DNA from: Streptomyces endophytica
Lineage (GTDB): Bacteria > Actinomycetota > Actinomycetes > Streptomycetales > Streptomycetaceae
Assembly (NCBI RefSeq): GCF_026153355.1
Contig: NZ_CP110636.1
Span: forward strand, 4,774,001-4,838,000
Reading direction: 5' to 3'
Length of the DNA: 64,000 nucleotides
Shown: piece by piece, positions 37,184-45,044 of the stretch
Position numbering within the stretch: position 1 is the stretch's first letter
How the letters are laid out: each line of letters opens with the position of its first letter
Position numbers and translations under genes: made by a program
The notes under the pieces: generated by a model
Databases searched by the model: none
Seen by the model: only the letters and a program-made list of their open reading frames with translations
What the model was told of the DNA's origin: nothing

Positions 37184-37498
37184 TCAGGTGTTCGGCAGCC
37201 GGTCCTTGCCTGTTTCCCCGAACGGCACCGGCTCGACGACGGCGACGTCCAGCGGCGCGGCGAGCGCCTCGGCGATCTCCGCGCCCAGGGCCGCGAGGGC
37301 CGGGCCGGCCGAGTGGGCGTCGAGGGACGCCTGGTCGGCCCAGTTCTCGATGACGGTGACCCGGTCCTCGCCGGCGTGCACCGCGTAGAGCAGACAGCCC
37401 GGCTCGGCGTGCACGGCCGGGGTGTGCCGCCGGAACGCCGCGAGGACGTCCTCGCGGCGGCCGGGCTCGGTCCGGATGGTGGCGACGACGACGGGCAC
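37184..37498 (-). CDS. Antibiotic biosynthesis monooxygenase (ABM) domain protein
   Basis: 104 aa from GTG 37496-37498 with AGGAGG seven bases upstream. Small ferredoxin-like fold: PVVVATIRTEPGREDVL-like start, then EPGCLLYAVHAGEDRVTVIENWADQASLDAH (quoted here in part: CLLYAVHAGEDR, VIENWADQASL). YgiN/quinol-monooxygenase-like proteins have this size and pattern. Reaction unknown. A longer start at 37534 is less likely, given the ribosome-binding site. Confidence 0.83.
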   Translation of the reverse strand: MPVVVATIRTEPGRREDVLAAFRRHTPAVHAEPGCLLYAVHAGEDRVTVIENWADQASLDAHSAGPALAALGAEIAEALAAPLDVAVVEPVPFGETGKDRLPNT

Positions 37499-37565
37499 GG
37501 GGCCTCCTGGGGTGTCACGGACGGATGTGATCACCGGTGAGTGATCTTGCCGAGAATAGTCCGGT

Positions 37566-38084
37566 TCAGTCGCCGGTCACCCCGTCGATCCGCTCGCGCA
37601 GCAGGTCCGCGTGGCCGTTGTGGCGCGCGTACTCCTCGATCATGTGGACGTAGACCCAGCGGAGGTTGAGCCGGACGCCGCGCGGGGACGTGAAGGTCTC
37701 GTCCAGCCCGCGGTCCGCCACCGCCTTGTCGCAGGCCGCGGTCTCGGCGCGGAAGGCGGCGACGTCGGCCTCCGCGGCGGCCGGGTCGGCGTCGTCGAAG
37801 TCGGCGTCCGGATTCTCCTCGGTGATGTGCACGTCGGGGATCTGCTCGCCGAGGAAGCGCTGGCGGAACCAGGAGCGTTCGACGTCGGTCAGGTGGCGCA
37901 CCAGGCCGAGCAGGGTGAGGGTGGACGGCGGGTTGGCCGCCTCGGCGAGCTGCTCGCCCGTGAGCCCGGTGCACTTGGCGAGGAGGGTGTCGCGATGGAA
38001 GTCGAGCCAGCCCTGCAGCATCTCCCGCTCGCCGGCCACGGTCGGGAAGTCTCTGCGCTGGATGGAGGGTGCGGTCCACGTCAT
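37566..38084 (-). CDS. DinB family protein (DUF664)
   Basis: 172 aa from ATG 38082-38084. Four-helix DinB fold: LQGWLDFHRDTLLAKCTGLT, TLLGLVRHLTDVERSWFRQRF and WVYVHMIEEYARHNGHADLL place the three metal-site histidines (H in DFHRDT, RHL, ARHNGH) in the usual order. Such proteins include mycothiol- or bacillithiol-dependent transferases and many of unknown role. It is divergent from the DUF6986 gene. Confidence 0.87.
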   Translation of the reverse strand: MTWTAPSIQRRDFPTVAGEREMLQGWLDFHRDTLLAKCTGLTGEQLAEAANPPSTLTLLGLVRHLTDVERSWFRQRFLGEQIPDVHITEENPDADFDDADPAAAEADVAAFRAETAACDKAVADRGLDETFTSPRGVRLNLRWVYVHMIEEYARHNGHADLLRERIDGVTGD

Positions 38085-38225
38085 GCCGGGAGTCTGGCGG
38101 CGATGCGCGGCGGGCGCCACGGGGTTTCGCGGGCCGGTGCCGGCGGCGGTGACCTGCGCCGCCTCCCGCGGTGGGGTGTTGACCTCGGCAATCTCCCCGG
38201 TTAACTTCGCTCTACGGATTGTTGA

Positions 38226-38240
38226 TTCCGTTCAGCGGAA
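38226..38240. promoter_or_regulatory. Perfect dyad, candidate operator upstream of the DUF6986 gene
   Basis: TTCCGTTCAGCGGAA (5-5-5 inverted repeat), 46 bases upstream of the ATG at 38286, within an A/T-richer promoter zone (GGATTGTTGATTCC). It is well placed for a repressor site; IclR-type regulators of purine/allantoin genes are one possibility, by inference. Confidence 0.45.
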
Positions 38241-38285
38241 AACGCCCGGTGGCAGCATCGGGCGAAAGCACCGGGAGGGTAACGA

Positions 38286-39569
38286 ATGGGGCAGCAGGAG
38301 ACCGTGGCGACGAGCCTCGCGGACACCGTACGCGAGGGGATCGGCGCCGCGCTCGCCCAGGTGGACGCGGATCTGGCCCGGCGCTACCCCGGTGACCCCG
38401 GCACCCGCCAGCCGGTGCACACGGTCTATGTCCCCGGCGACGTCTTCGCCGCCGACACCCTGCGCTCCTGGGGCGACCAGGCACTCGCCGCCCTCGACGA
38501 GCACGCCCCCGACGCCGCCGCCCTCGCCGCCGTACTGGACATCCCGGACGAGCTCGCCACCGACGTGCACGACCGGGTCCGCGCCAAGCTGACCCGCGAG
38601 CCCGTCGAGGACCTGCGGATCGACTTCGAGGACGGCTACGGCCCGCGCCCGGACGCCGAGGAGGACGAGGCCGCGGCCCGCGCCGCGGCCCTGGTCGCGG
38701 CCGCCTACCGCGGGGGCACCGCCGCCCCGTACATGGGCATCCGGATGAAGTGCATGGAGGCCGCCGTCCGCGACCGCGGCATCCGCACCCTCGACATCTT
38801 CCTCACCGGCCTGATGGCGGCCGGCGGGCTGCCCGACGGCCTGGTGCTGACGCTCCCCAAGGTGACCTACGTCGAGCAGGTCACCGCCATGGTGCGGCTG
38901 CTGGAGGCGTTCGAGAAGGCGCACGGCCTGGACAGCGGCCGGATCGGCTTCGAGATCCAGATCGAGACCACGCAGGCGATCCTGGGCGCCGACGGCCGGG
39001 CCACCGTCTCCCGGATGATCGAGGCCGCCGAGGGCCGCGCCACCTCCCTCCACTACGGCACCTTCGACTACAGCGCCTCCTGTGGTGTCAGCGCCGCCCA
39101 CCAGTCCCTCGACCACCCGGTGGCCGACCACGCCAAGGCCGTGATGCAGGTCGCCGCGGCGGGCACCGGGGTGCGGCTGTCCGACGGCTCGACGAACGTC
39201 CTGCCGGTCGGCCCGACGGCCCGGGTGCACGACGCCTGGCGGCTCCACCACGGCCTCGTACGCCGCTCGCTGGCCCGCGCGTACTACCAGGGCTGGGACA
39301 TGCACCCGGCCCACCTCCCGACCCGCTACGCGGCCGTCTACGCCTTCTACCGCGAGGGCCTCGAACAGGCCGCGGCCCGGCTCGCGGCGTACGTGGCCAA
39401 GGCCGGCGGCGACGTCATGGACGAGCCCGCCACCGCCAAGGCCCTCAGCGGCTACCTCCTCCGTGGCCTCGACTGCGGCGCCGTCGACACGGCCGAGGTC
39501 GCCCGCCTCACGGGCCTGACGCGCACGGACCTGGACTCGCTGGCGGGCCGGGTGGCGAAGGCGGCCTGA
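38286..39569 (+). CDS. DUF6986 family, HpcH/HpaI aldolase/citrate lyase-like protein
   Basis: 427 aa from ATG 38286 (GGGAGG upstream). It has the citrate lyase beta / malate synthase-like TIM-barrel marks: RIDFEDGYGPRPDAEEDEAA (metal Glu/Asp), FEIQIETTQAILGADGR and SLHYGTFDYSASCGV. Family members are annotated as aldolase or DUF6986; in Streptomyces they often lie near purine-catabolism genes, but none are here. Cytoplasmic. Directly after its stop begins a long minisatellite region. Confidence 0.85.
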   Translation: MGQQETVATSLADTVREGIGAALAQVDADLARRYPGDPGTRQPVHTVYVPGDVFAADTLRSWGDQALAALDEHAPDAAALAAVLDIPDELATDVHDRVRAKLTREPVEDLRIDFEDGYGPRPDAEEDEAAARAAALVAAAYRGGTAAPYMGIRMKCMEAAVRDRGIRTLDIFLTGLMAAGGLPDGLVLTLPKVTYVEQVTAMVRLLEAFEKAHGLDSGRIGFEIQIETTQAILGADGRATVSRMIEAAEGRATSLHYGTFDYSASCGVSAAHQSLDHPVADHAKAVMQVAAAGTGVRLSDGSTNVLPVGPTARVHDAWRLHHGLVRRSLARAYYQGWDMHPAHLPTRYAAVYAFYREGLEQAAARLAAYVAKAGGDVMDEPATAKALSGYLLRGLDCGAVDTAEVARLTGLTRTDLDSLAGRVAKAA

Positions 39570-39631
39570 GGGGGCTGAGAGGGTCTGAGGGGGTTCGGGG
39601 GCGGGGCGCGGGGCGCGCCGTCGGAGGGCGC

Positions 39632-40029
39632 GAACTTGCCGGTGGGTATGGCGCGCGCTCCCGAATCCGCGCGTGAGTCCCTCGCCTCCGAAGTCGCTTG
39701 TGCGGATCCTTCCGGCCCCGGCTTTGCTCGTGGGTGTCACCCGCGCCCGAAGTTGCCTGGGTGGATCCCCCCGGCCTCGACTTCGCTCGTGGGCATTACC
39801 CGTGCCCGAAGTCGCCTGTGTGGATCCCCTCGCCCCCGAAGTCGCCTGTGGGCATCACCCCGGCCCCGACTTGGCTCGTGGGCATCACCCCGGCCTCGAA
39901 GCCGCGCGTGCGCATTCCCAGGCCCTGACTTCGCCCGTGGGCATCACCCCGGCCCCGAAGCCCTGACGTCGCCTGCGGGCATCCCGCCAGGGGCCCGAAG
40001 TCGCCCGTGCGCATCCCCCCACCCCCGAA
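39632..40029. repeat. ~30-nt minisatellite, about 13 degenerate units
   Basis: Units of 27-32 bases begin GAAGTCGC or GACTTCGC and contain TGTGGGCATC or TGTGGATCC followed by ACCCCGGCCCC. Unit starts include 39690, 39749, 39778, 39807, 39838 and 39868. On the minus strand one frame reads repeats such as VMPTGDFGAG, but no start, ribosome-binding site or stable frame supports a protein. It fills the space after the DUF6986 gene. Confidence 0.88.
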
Positions 40030-40545
40030 CCCACCCCCCGCCCCCTCCCCCGAAGGGGGAGAGGGGGAGGGGGCGGGGGAGAGCGCGGAGCGCCGCTTGT
40101 GCGGCCTCTGTGCCGCGGCCGCGCCCCGCCCGTCACCGCTCCTGCGCTGCGGCTGCGCCCCCGCCCGTCACCGCTCCCGCTCGCAGCCCGAAAGGCCCTC
40201 CTCCGCCCCGGCGTTGTCAGTGGCTCGTGCGAGCATGACGGTGCGTTGCGGAACGACCGGGACGACACGGCGGGAACGACCGCAGCCGGAAGCGACCACA
40301 GCGGGAGCAGTCACAGTAGGAGCGGCCACAGTGGGAGCGACCACAGCGGCGCGCCGCAGGGGAACGACCGCGGCGGAGCGGGCCGTGGGCGGAGGAGGGT
40401 CTTTCGGGCCGGGGGCAGGGAACGAGTGCAGCGGGGGGAGCTGATGAGGCGAGGGCGCGGGACGGCGGCTGTGAGGGCGTGTTGGTCGGGTGCCGGCCCC
40501 AGGGGGCCGGCACGCCTGCCGTCATGCCCCGGCGGAGGCGGGCGA
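40030..40545. other. GC-rich intergenic region without recognisable gene
   Basis: Contains C-rich tracts, a duplicated CCCGTCACCGCTCC segment (40128-40180), and a run of ~15-nt degenerate repeats (GACCACAGCGGGAGC type) at 40290-40360. ORFs here on both strands look like GC-driven noise. No RNA gene recognised. Confidence 0.4.
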
Positions 40546-41586
40546 TCAGCCTTCCGTCGGGGGGATTTCGCCGGAGCCGCGGGGGACCAGGCGGGTCGGG
40601 ATCTCCGTGTGGTGCGGCGGCTCGGTGATGCCGTCGAGGCGGCGGAAGAGCAGCGCGGCAGCCGTACGGCCCATCAGGGCCGGGTCCTGGGCGACGACCG
40701 TGACCGCCGGCCGTACGAGATCGGCGAGTTCGAAGTCGTCGAAGCCGACGAGCGCGACCGGTCGCGGCGATGCGCCGAGGACCCGCACGGCCGTGACGGT
40801 GACGCGGTTGTTGCCCGCGAAGAGCGCGGTGACCGGCTCCGGCGCGTCGAGCATGGCCGTGGCGGCGGAGCGTACGCGCTCGGGGGCGGTGGAGCCGAGC
40901 GACACCCAGGAGTCGTCAACGGTCAGCCCCGCGGCGGCCATTGCGCTGCGATAGCCGCGCAGCCGCTCCCGCGCGGTGTGGATCCGCGGCTGGTCGCCGA
41001 TGAAGCCGATCCGGCGGTGGCCGTGCGCGATGAGGTGGGCCACCGCGTCCCGCGCGCCGCCGAAGTTGTCGCAGAGCACCGCGTCCGCGTCGATCCGGCC
41101 CGCCGGGCGGTCGACGAACACGGTCGCTATCCCGGCCGTGATCTCCGGCTCCAGATAGCGGTGGTCGTCCCCGGCCGGGATGATGACCAGTCCGTCCACC
41201 CGTCGTGCGCACAGCGCCAGCACCAACTCCTGTTCGCGGGCCGGGTCTTCGGCGCTGGAGCCGTTGATCAGCAGCGCTCCGTGACTGCGGGCGACCTCTT
41301 CCACGGCGCGGCTGAGCGGGCCGTAGAAGGGGTCGGCGAGGTCCTCCAGGACGAGACCGATGCTGGCCGTGCGGCCCTTGCGCAGGATCCGCGCCGAGTC
41401 GTTGCGCCGGAAGCCCAGGGCCGTGATGGCTTCCTGGACGCGGCGTTCGGTGTCCGGGGTGACCCCCGCCTCGCCGTTGACCACGCGGGAGACCGTCTTG
41501 AGGCCGACCCCGGCGCGCGCCGCGACATCCTTCATCGTGGGACGGGTGCCATAGCGGCGGGACGTGCCCCGCGCGGTGTCGGTCAC
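40546..41586 (-). CDS. LacI family transcriptional regulator
   Basis: 346 aa from GTG 41584-41586. The N-terminal helix-turn-helix TMKDVAARAGVGLKTVSRVVNGEAGVTPDT is classic (quoted pieces: KDVAARAGVGLKTVSRV). The periplasmic-binding-like domain follows with SIGLVLEDLADPFYGPL, DGLVIIPAGDD, RIGFIGDQP and VGFDDFELADLV. A perfect dyad lies 56 bases upstream, between it and the divergent ROK kinase gene, so it probably regulates both. The ligand is likely a sugar or sugar phosphate; which one is unknown. Confidence 0.93.
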   Translation of the reverse strand: MTDTARGTSRRYGTRPTMKDVAARAGVGLKTVSRVVNGEAGVTPDTERRVQEAITALGFRRNDSARILRKGRTASIGLVLEDLADPFYGPLSRAVEEVARSHGALLINGSSAEDPAREQELVLALCARRVDGLVIIPAGDDHRYLEPEITAGIATVFVDRPAGRIDADAVLCDNFGGARDAVAHLIAHGHRRIGFIGDQPRIHTARERLRGYRSAMAAAGLTVDDSWVSLGSTAPERVRSAATAMLDAPEPVTALFAGNNRVTVTAVRVLGASPRPVALVGFDDFELADLVRPAVTVVAQDPALMGRTAAALLFRRLDGITEPPHHTEIPTRLVPRGSGEIPPTEG

Positions 41587-41641
41587 GGTTCGCGGTCCTG
41601 TTTCTCTCGGCGCCTGGGTGTGGCGTCGAGCATAGCCTCTA

Positions 41642-41653
41642 GACAACGTTGTC
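41642..41653. promoter_or_regulatory. LacI-type operator
   Basis: GACAACGTTGTC, a perfect 12-bp palindrome with the central CG usual for LacI/PurR-family operators, in the 142-base gap between the divergent lacI-type and ROK genes. Confidence 0.75.
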
Positions 41654-41728
41654 AAACGAGGGAAGACTGGCGTTCTCACGCCGGGCCGGCAGCCCCGGCC
41701 CCCGGGCCCACCAGGAGATTCCACACCG

Positions 41729-42685
41729 ATGCAGACGGACCTCAGCGCAGCGCTGGACATTGGCGGCACGAAGATCGCCGGCGCTCTGGTGGACGCCCGC
41801 GGCAGACTGCTCGTACGGGCCGCCCGGCCCACCCCGGCCGACCAGGACGGGGCGACGGTGATGCGCGCGGTGGCCGAGGTGGTCGGCGAGCTGGCCGCGG
41901 CCCCTGACTGGGGCCGGGTGGCGGCGGTCGGCATCGGCAGCGCGGGCCCGGTGAACGCCCGGGCCGGCACGGTCAGCCCGGTCAACATCCCCGGCTGGCG
42001 CGACTTCCCGCTCGTCGCCGGCGTACGGGCACTCGTCGGCGGGCGCCCCGTCGTACTCGTCGGCGACGGCGTCGCGATGACCGCGGCCGAACACTGGCAG
42101 GGCGCCGCGCGCGGCCACGCCAACGCGCTCTGCATGGTGGTCTCCACGGGAGTGGGCGGCGGGCTGGTCCTCAACGGGCAGCTGCACCCCGGTCCCACGG
42201 GCAACGCCGGCCACATCGGCCACATCAGCGTCGACCTCGACGGCGACCCCTGCCCCTGCGGCGGCCGGGGCTGCGTCGAGCGGATCGCCAGCGGCCCCCA
42301 CATCGCCCGCCGCGCCCTGGCCAACGGCTGGCGTCCGGGCCCCGACGGGGACACCAGCGCCGCCGCTGTCGCCGCGTCCGCACGGACGGGTGACGAGGTC
42401 GCCCTGCGCTCCTTCGAGCGAGCCGCGCAGGCACTGGCCGCCGGGATCGCCGCCACCGCCACGCTCGTCGAGATCGACATCGCGGTCATCGGCGGGGGAG
42501 TCGCGGGCGCCGGAGACATCCTGTTCGCCCCGTTGCGCTCGGCCCTGCGGGAGTACGCGACGCTGTCGTTCGTCGCGGACCTGACCGTCGTACCTGCCCA
42601 AATGGGCACGGACGCCGGGGTGGTGGGCGCCGCCGCGGCCGCCGCGCAACAGTCCCGTCTCGATGCCTTCGCCGCCGCACCCTGA
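41729..42685 (+). CDS. ROK family sugar kinase (glucokinase-like)
   Basis: 318 aa from ATG 41729. N-terminal phosphate motif ALDIGGTKIAGALVD, GIGSAGPVN, sugar-binding ...GNAGHIGHISVD (E-x-G-H core as GNAGHIGH) and the zinc motif CPCGGRGCVE are present. No helix-turn-helix, so it is a kinase and not a repressor. ROK kinases phosphorylate glucose, N-acetylglucosamine or related sugars. The glutamate usual in the ExGH motif is Asn-Ala here, which is worth noting. Divergent from the LacI-family gene. Confidence 0.88.
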   Translation: MQTDLSAALDIGGTKIAGALVDARGRLLVRAARPTPADQDGATVMRAVAEVVGELAAAPDWGRVAAVGIGSAGPVNARAGTVSPVNIPGWRDFPLVAGVRALVGGRPVVLVGDGVAMTAAEHWQGAARGHANALCMVVSTGVGGGLVLNGQLHPGPTGNAGHIGHISVDLDGDPCPCGGRGCVERIASGPHIARRALANGWRPGPDGDTSAAAVAASARTGDEVALRSFERAAQALAAGIAATATLVEIDIAVIGGGVAGAGDILFAPLRSALREYATLSFVADLTVVPAQMGTDAGVVGAAAAAAQQSRLDAFAAAP

Positions 42686-42821
42686 CCTCACCACGGGCCC
42701 CCGCGCGCCCCTTAGTCTGGTGCCGACCGCGCCGGACGACGACGTGCCGGCGGCCGTGCGCCGGCACACGTGAGGTGCCCGGCGTACGGAACGGACACGG
42801 GTACCGAGGGGATTGGCGACG

Positions 42822-44948
42822 GTGACATCGGGGGAGCGTGAGCAGCGCGGGCCGGACGAGGCACCAGGGGTGGGCGGGGCGCAGGGGGCGGAGGGTGCGA
42901 ACGTCCCAGGGGAGCCCGGCGGAGCCCCGTCCCAGGACGCGGGTGACGCGGCCGGCGCGGCACCGGGCAGCCCGGCCGGCGGTGCCCCGGGCGCGCCCCG
43001 CGCCGCCGAGGCGAGCGGTCCCCGGCGCGGCACCGACGCCGATCTGACCGGACGGCTGCTCGGCGGCCGCTACCGCGTCACCGACCGGATCGGCCGCGGC
43101 GGCATGGGCGTGGTCTGCCGGGCCGTGGACGAGGTGCTGGGCCGCGAGGTCGCGGTCAAGGTGCTGCGCGCCTACACGGACGCCTCCGCGCCGGAGCTCG
43201 CCGATCTGCGCACCCGTATGCAGCGCGAGGCGCGCGCCGCGGCCCGGATCCGGCATTCCGGCGTGATCACGGTCCACGACGTCATCGACGAGGACGGCCG
43301 GCCGGTCATCGTCATGGAGCTGGTGGACGGGCCGTCGCTGGACGACGCCCTGGCGGAGCGCGGTCCGCTCGACCCGCGGGAGATCGCCCGGATCGGTGCC
43401 CAGGTGATGGACGCGCTGGACGCCGCCCACCAGGTCGGCGTGCTGCACCGCGATGTGAAGCCGGGCAATGTGCTGCTCGACCGCACCGGCCGGGTGGTGC
43501 TCACCGACTTCGGCATCGCCAGCATCGAGGCCCCGGGCGACGGCGCGTCCACGAACATCACCCGCAGCGGCGAACTCGTCGGCTCGCTCGACTACTTGCC
43601 CCCGGAGCGAGCACAGGGCCAGGGCCCCACCCCGGCCTCCGACATCTGGTCGCTGGGCATGACGCTGTACGCGGCGGTCGAGGGCGGCGGCGCGCCGTTC
43701 CGCCGTACGTCGGTGTGGTCCACGCTCACCGCGATCGTGACCGAGGCGCTGCCCGAGCCGCGCCGGGCCGGCCCGCTGACGCCCGTGCTGCACGCCCTGA
43801 TGGCCAAGAACCCGGCGGACCGGCCGTCCGCCGCGGAGGCCCGGAGCATGCTGCGGGCGGTGGCCGAGGGACGGGACCCCGCGCCCGCCCCGGCGCCCGG
43901 CGCACCGCATCTGCCCACCGCGACCGATCTGCGGCCGCTCACCCCGCCGGCCCCGCCGCAGGAACTCCCACCACCGCCGCGGCCCCAGGGGCAAGGACCA
44001 CAGAACCCCCCGTCCCAGGCCCCGGGCCCCGCCCAGGCGCACCACCCCCACACCCCGCCCCCGGCCGCCGCCCAGCAGCCCGGCTTCTCCTACGCGACCC
44101 CGGGTGTGGCCTTCGACCCGCCCGGTGTGACGGCCGGCCCGTCGGTGGGCAGTACGGGCACCCACCCCTACCCGGCGAACTCCGGTGAGCGGGAGACCGA
44201 GCGGCTGCCCGCGCGGCGCCGCCGTCGGGTGGCGCTGGCCGTGGCGGCGGTGCTGGCGGTGCTCGCCACCGGTGGCGGGGTGACGTACGCACTGGTCGGC
44301 GGCGGTCCGAGCGATGCGGTCGCGGACCGCGGCCGGCAGTCGCCGGATCCGGCGTCGACGCCCGGCGAACCGGGTGCGCCGAGTACGGCCACCGGCAAGG
44401 ACGACGCCAAGGGCAAGGACAAGGGGAAGGCACAGGACGCGGGGGCGGACGGCGGGGCGGGCGCGTCCGCGTCCGGCCGGCCCTCGGACGGTCCTACGTC
44501 GAAGGGCAAGGACTCCAAACCCGGTGGAACGGGCGGGAGTTCGGGCGATGACGGGAGCGGAGCCGCGGACGGCGGCCACGACGGCAGCGGTGGCGGAAGC
44601 GGTGCGGGCGGGACGCACGGCGGGGCCTCCGGCGGTGGTGGCAGCGGAGACCCGACCCCGGCGCCGACGTCCTGCGTGTCCGCCGGTGGCGGCAAGACCA
44701 ACTGCGACGTCTGGCGCACCGCGAATTCCTACACCGCGTCGTTCCAGCAGGTCGGCACGTTGAACATGGGCACCAACTACTTCCACTGCCAGGCGAAGCT
44801 GGGCCGCCGCGAGACCTACGGGAAGTGGACGAACGTCTGGTGGGCCAAGACGGACGACGACAGTGGCAACACGGGGGTCTACATCAGCGTCGTCTACCTC
44901 AAGGGCGGGGCGAACGACCAGCCCGTCCCCGGGTTGCCGGTCTGCTGA
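42822..44948 (+). CDS. Transmembrane Ser/Thr protein kinase with extracytoplasmic C-terminal domain
   Basis: 708 aa from GTG 42822 (GAGGGGA upstream; TTG 42813 is an alternative). A disordered Ala/Gly/Pro leader (about 1-70) precedes a Hanks-type kinase: glycine loop IGRGGMGVV, lysine in EVAVKVLRAY, VLHRDVKPGNVLL (HRD near 207), LTDFGIAS and APE-like PPERAQG. A Pro-rich linker leads to one membrane helix (about 468-492), then a Ser/Gly/Asp-rich spacer and a ~90-residue C-terminal domain with four cysteines (CVSAGGGKTNCDVW ... FHCQAKLG ... LPVC). No PASTA repeats. The outer domain may sense an extracellular signal. Confidence 0.92.
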   Translation: MTSGEREQRGPDEAPGVGGAQGAEGANVPGEPGGAPSQDAGDAAGAAPGSPAGGAPGAPRAAEASGPRRGTDADLTGRLLGGRYRVTDRIGRGGMGVVCRAVDEVLGREVAVKVLRAYTDASAPELADLRTRMQREARAAARIRHSGVITVHDVIDEDGRPVIVMELVDGPSLDDALAERGPLDPREIARIGAQVMDALDAAHQVGVLHRDVKPGNVLLDRTGRVVLTDFGIASIEAPGDGASTNITRSGELVGSLDYLPPERAQGQGPTPASDIWSLGMTLYAAVEGGGAPFRRTSVWSTLTAIVTEALPEPRRAGPLTPVLHALMAKNPADRPSAAEARSMLRAVAEGRDPAPAPAPGAPHLPTATDLRPLTPPAPPQELPPPPRPQGQGPQNPPSQAPGPAQAHHPHTPPPAAAQQPGFSYATPGVAFDPPGVTAGPSVGSTGTHPYPANSGERETERLPARRRRRVALAVAAVLAVLATGGGVTYALVGGGPSDAVADRGRQSPDPASTPGEPGAPSTATGKDDAKGKDKGKAQDAGADGGAGASASGRPSDGPTSKGKDSKPGGTGGSSGDDGSGAADGGHDGSGGGSGAGGTHGGASGGGGSGDPTPAPTSCVSAGGGKTNCDVWRTANSYTASFQQVGTLNMGTNYFHCQAKLGRRETYGKWTNVWWAKTDDDSGNTGVYISVVYLKGGANDQPVPGLPVC

Positions 44949-44970
44949 CGGCCGTTCGCGGAGCGCGGAG

Positions 44971-45012
44971 GGCGGGCGGGGCCCGGTGGCAGAGTCCGGG
45001 AACCCGCCCGCC
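44971..45012. terminator. Bidirectional terminator between kinase and alpha-galactosidase genes
   Basis: GGCGGGCGGG (44971-44980) pairs with CCCGCCCGCC (45003-45012), with an inner CCCGG/CCGGG stem. It separates the convergent kinase (plus) and alpha-galactosidase (minus) genes. Confidence 0.8.
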
Positions 45013-45044
45013 CGTGAGCGCCGGTCGGGCGCTCAACTTCCGCT

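Noticed and set aside
39796..40014. 72-codon minus ORF with VMPTGDFGAG repeats
   Set aside because: Periodicity comes from the minisatellite; no ribosome-binding site, promoter or stable frame.
39632..40029. CRISPR array
   Set aside because: Units are contiguous tandem repeats with no unique spacers, and no cas genes are in the window.
40099..41907. 602-codon plus-strand ORF
   Set aside because: Antisense to the LacI-family gene, which has clear domains and a matching operator.
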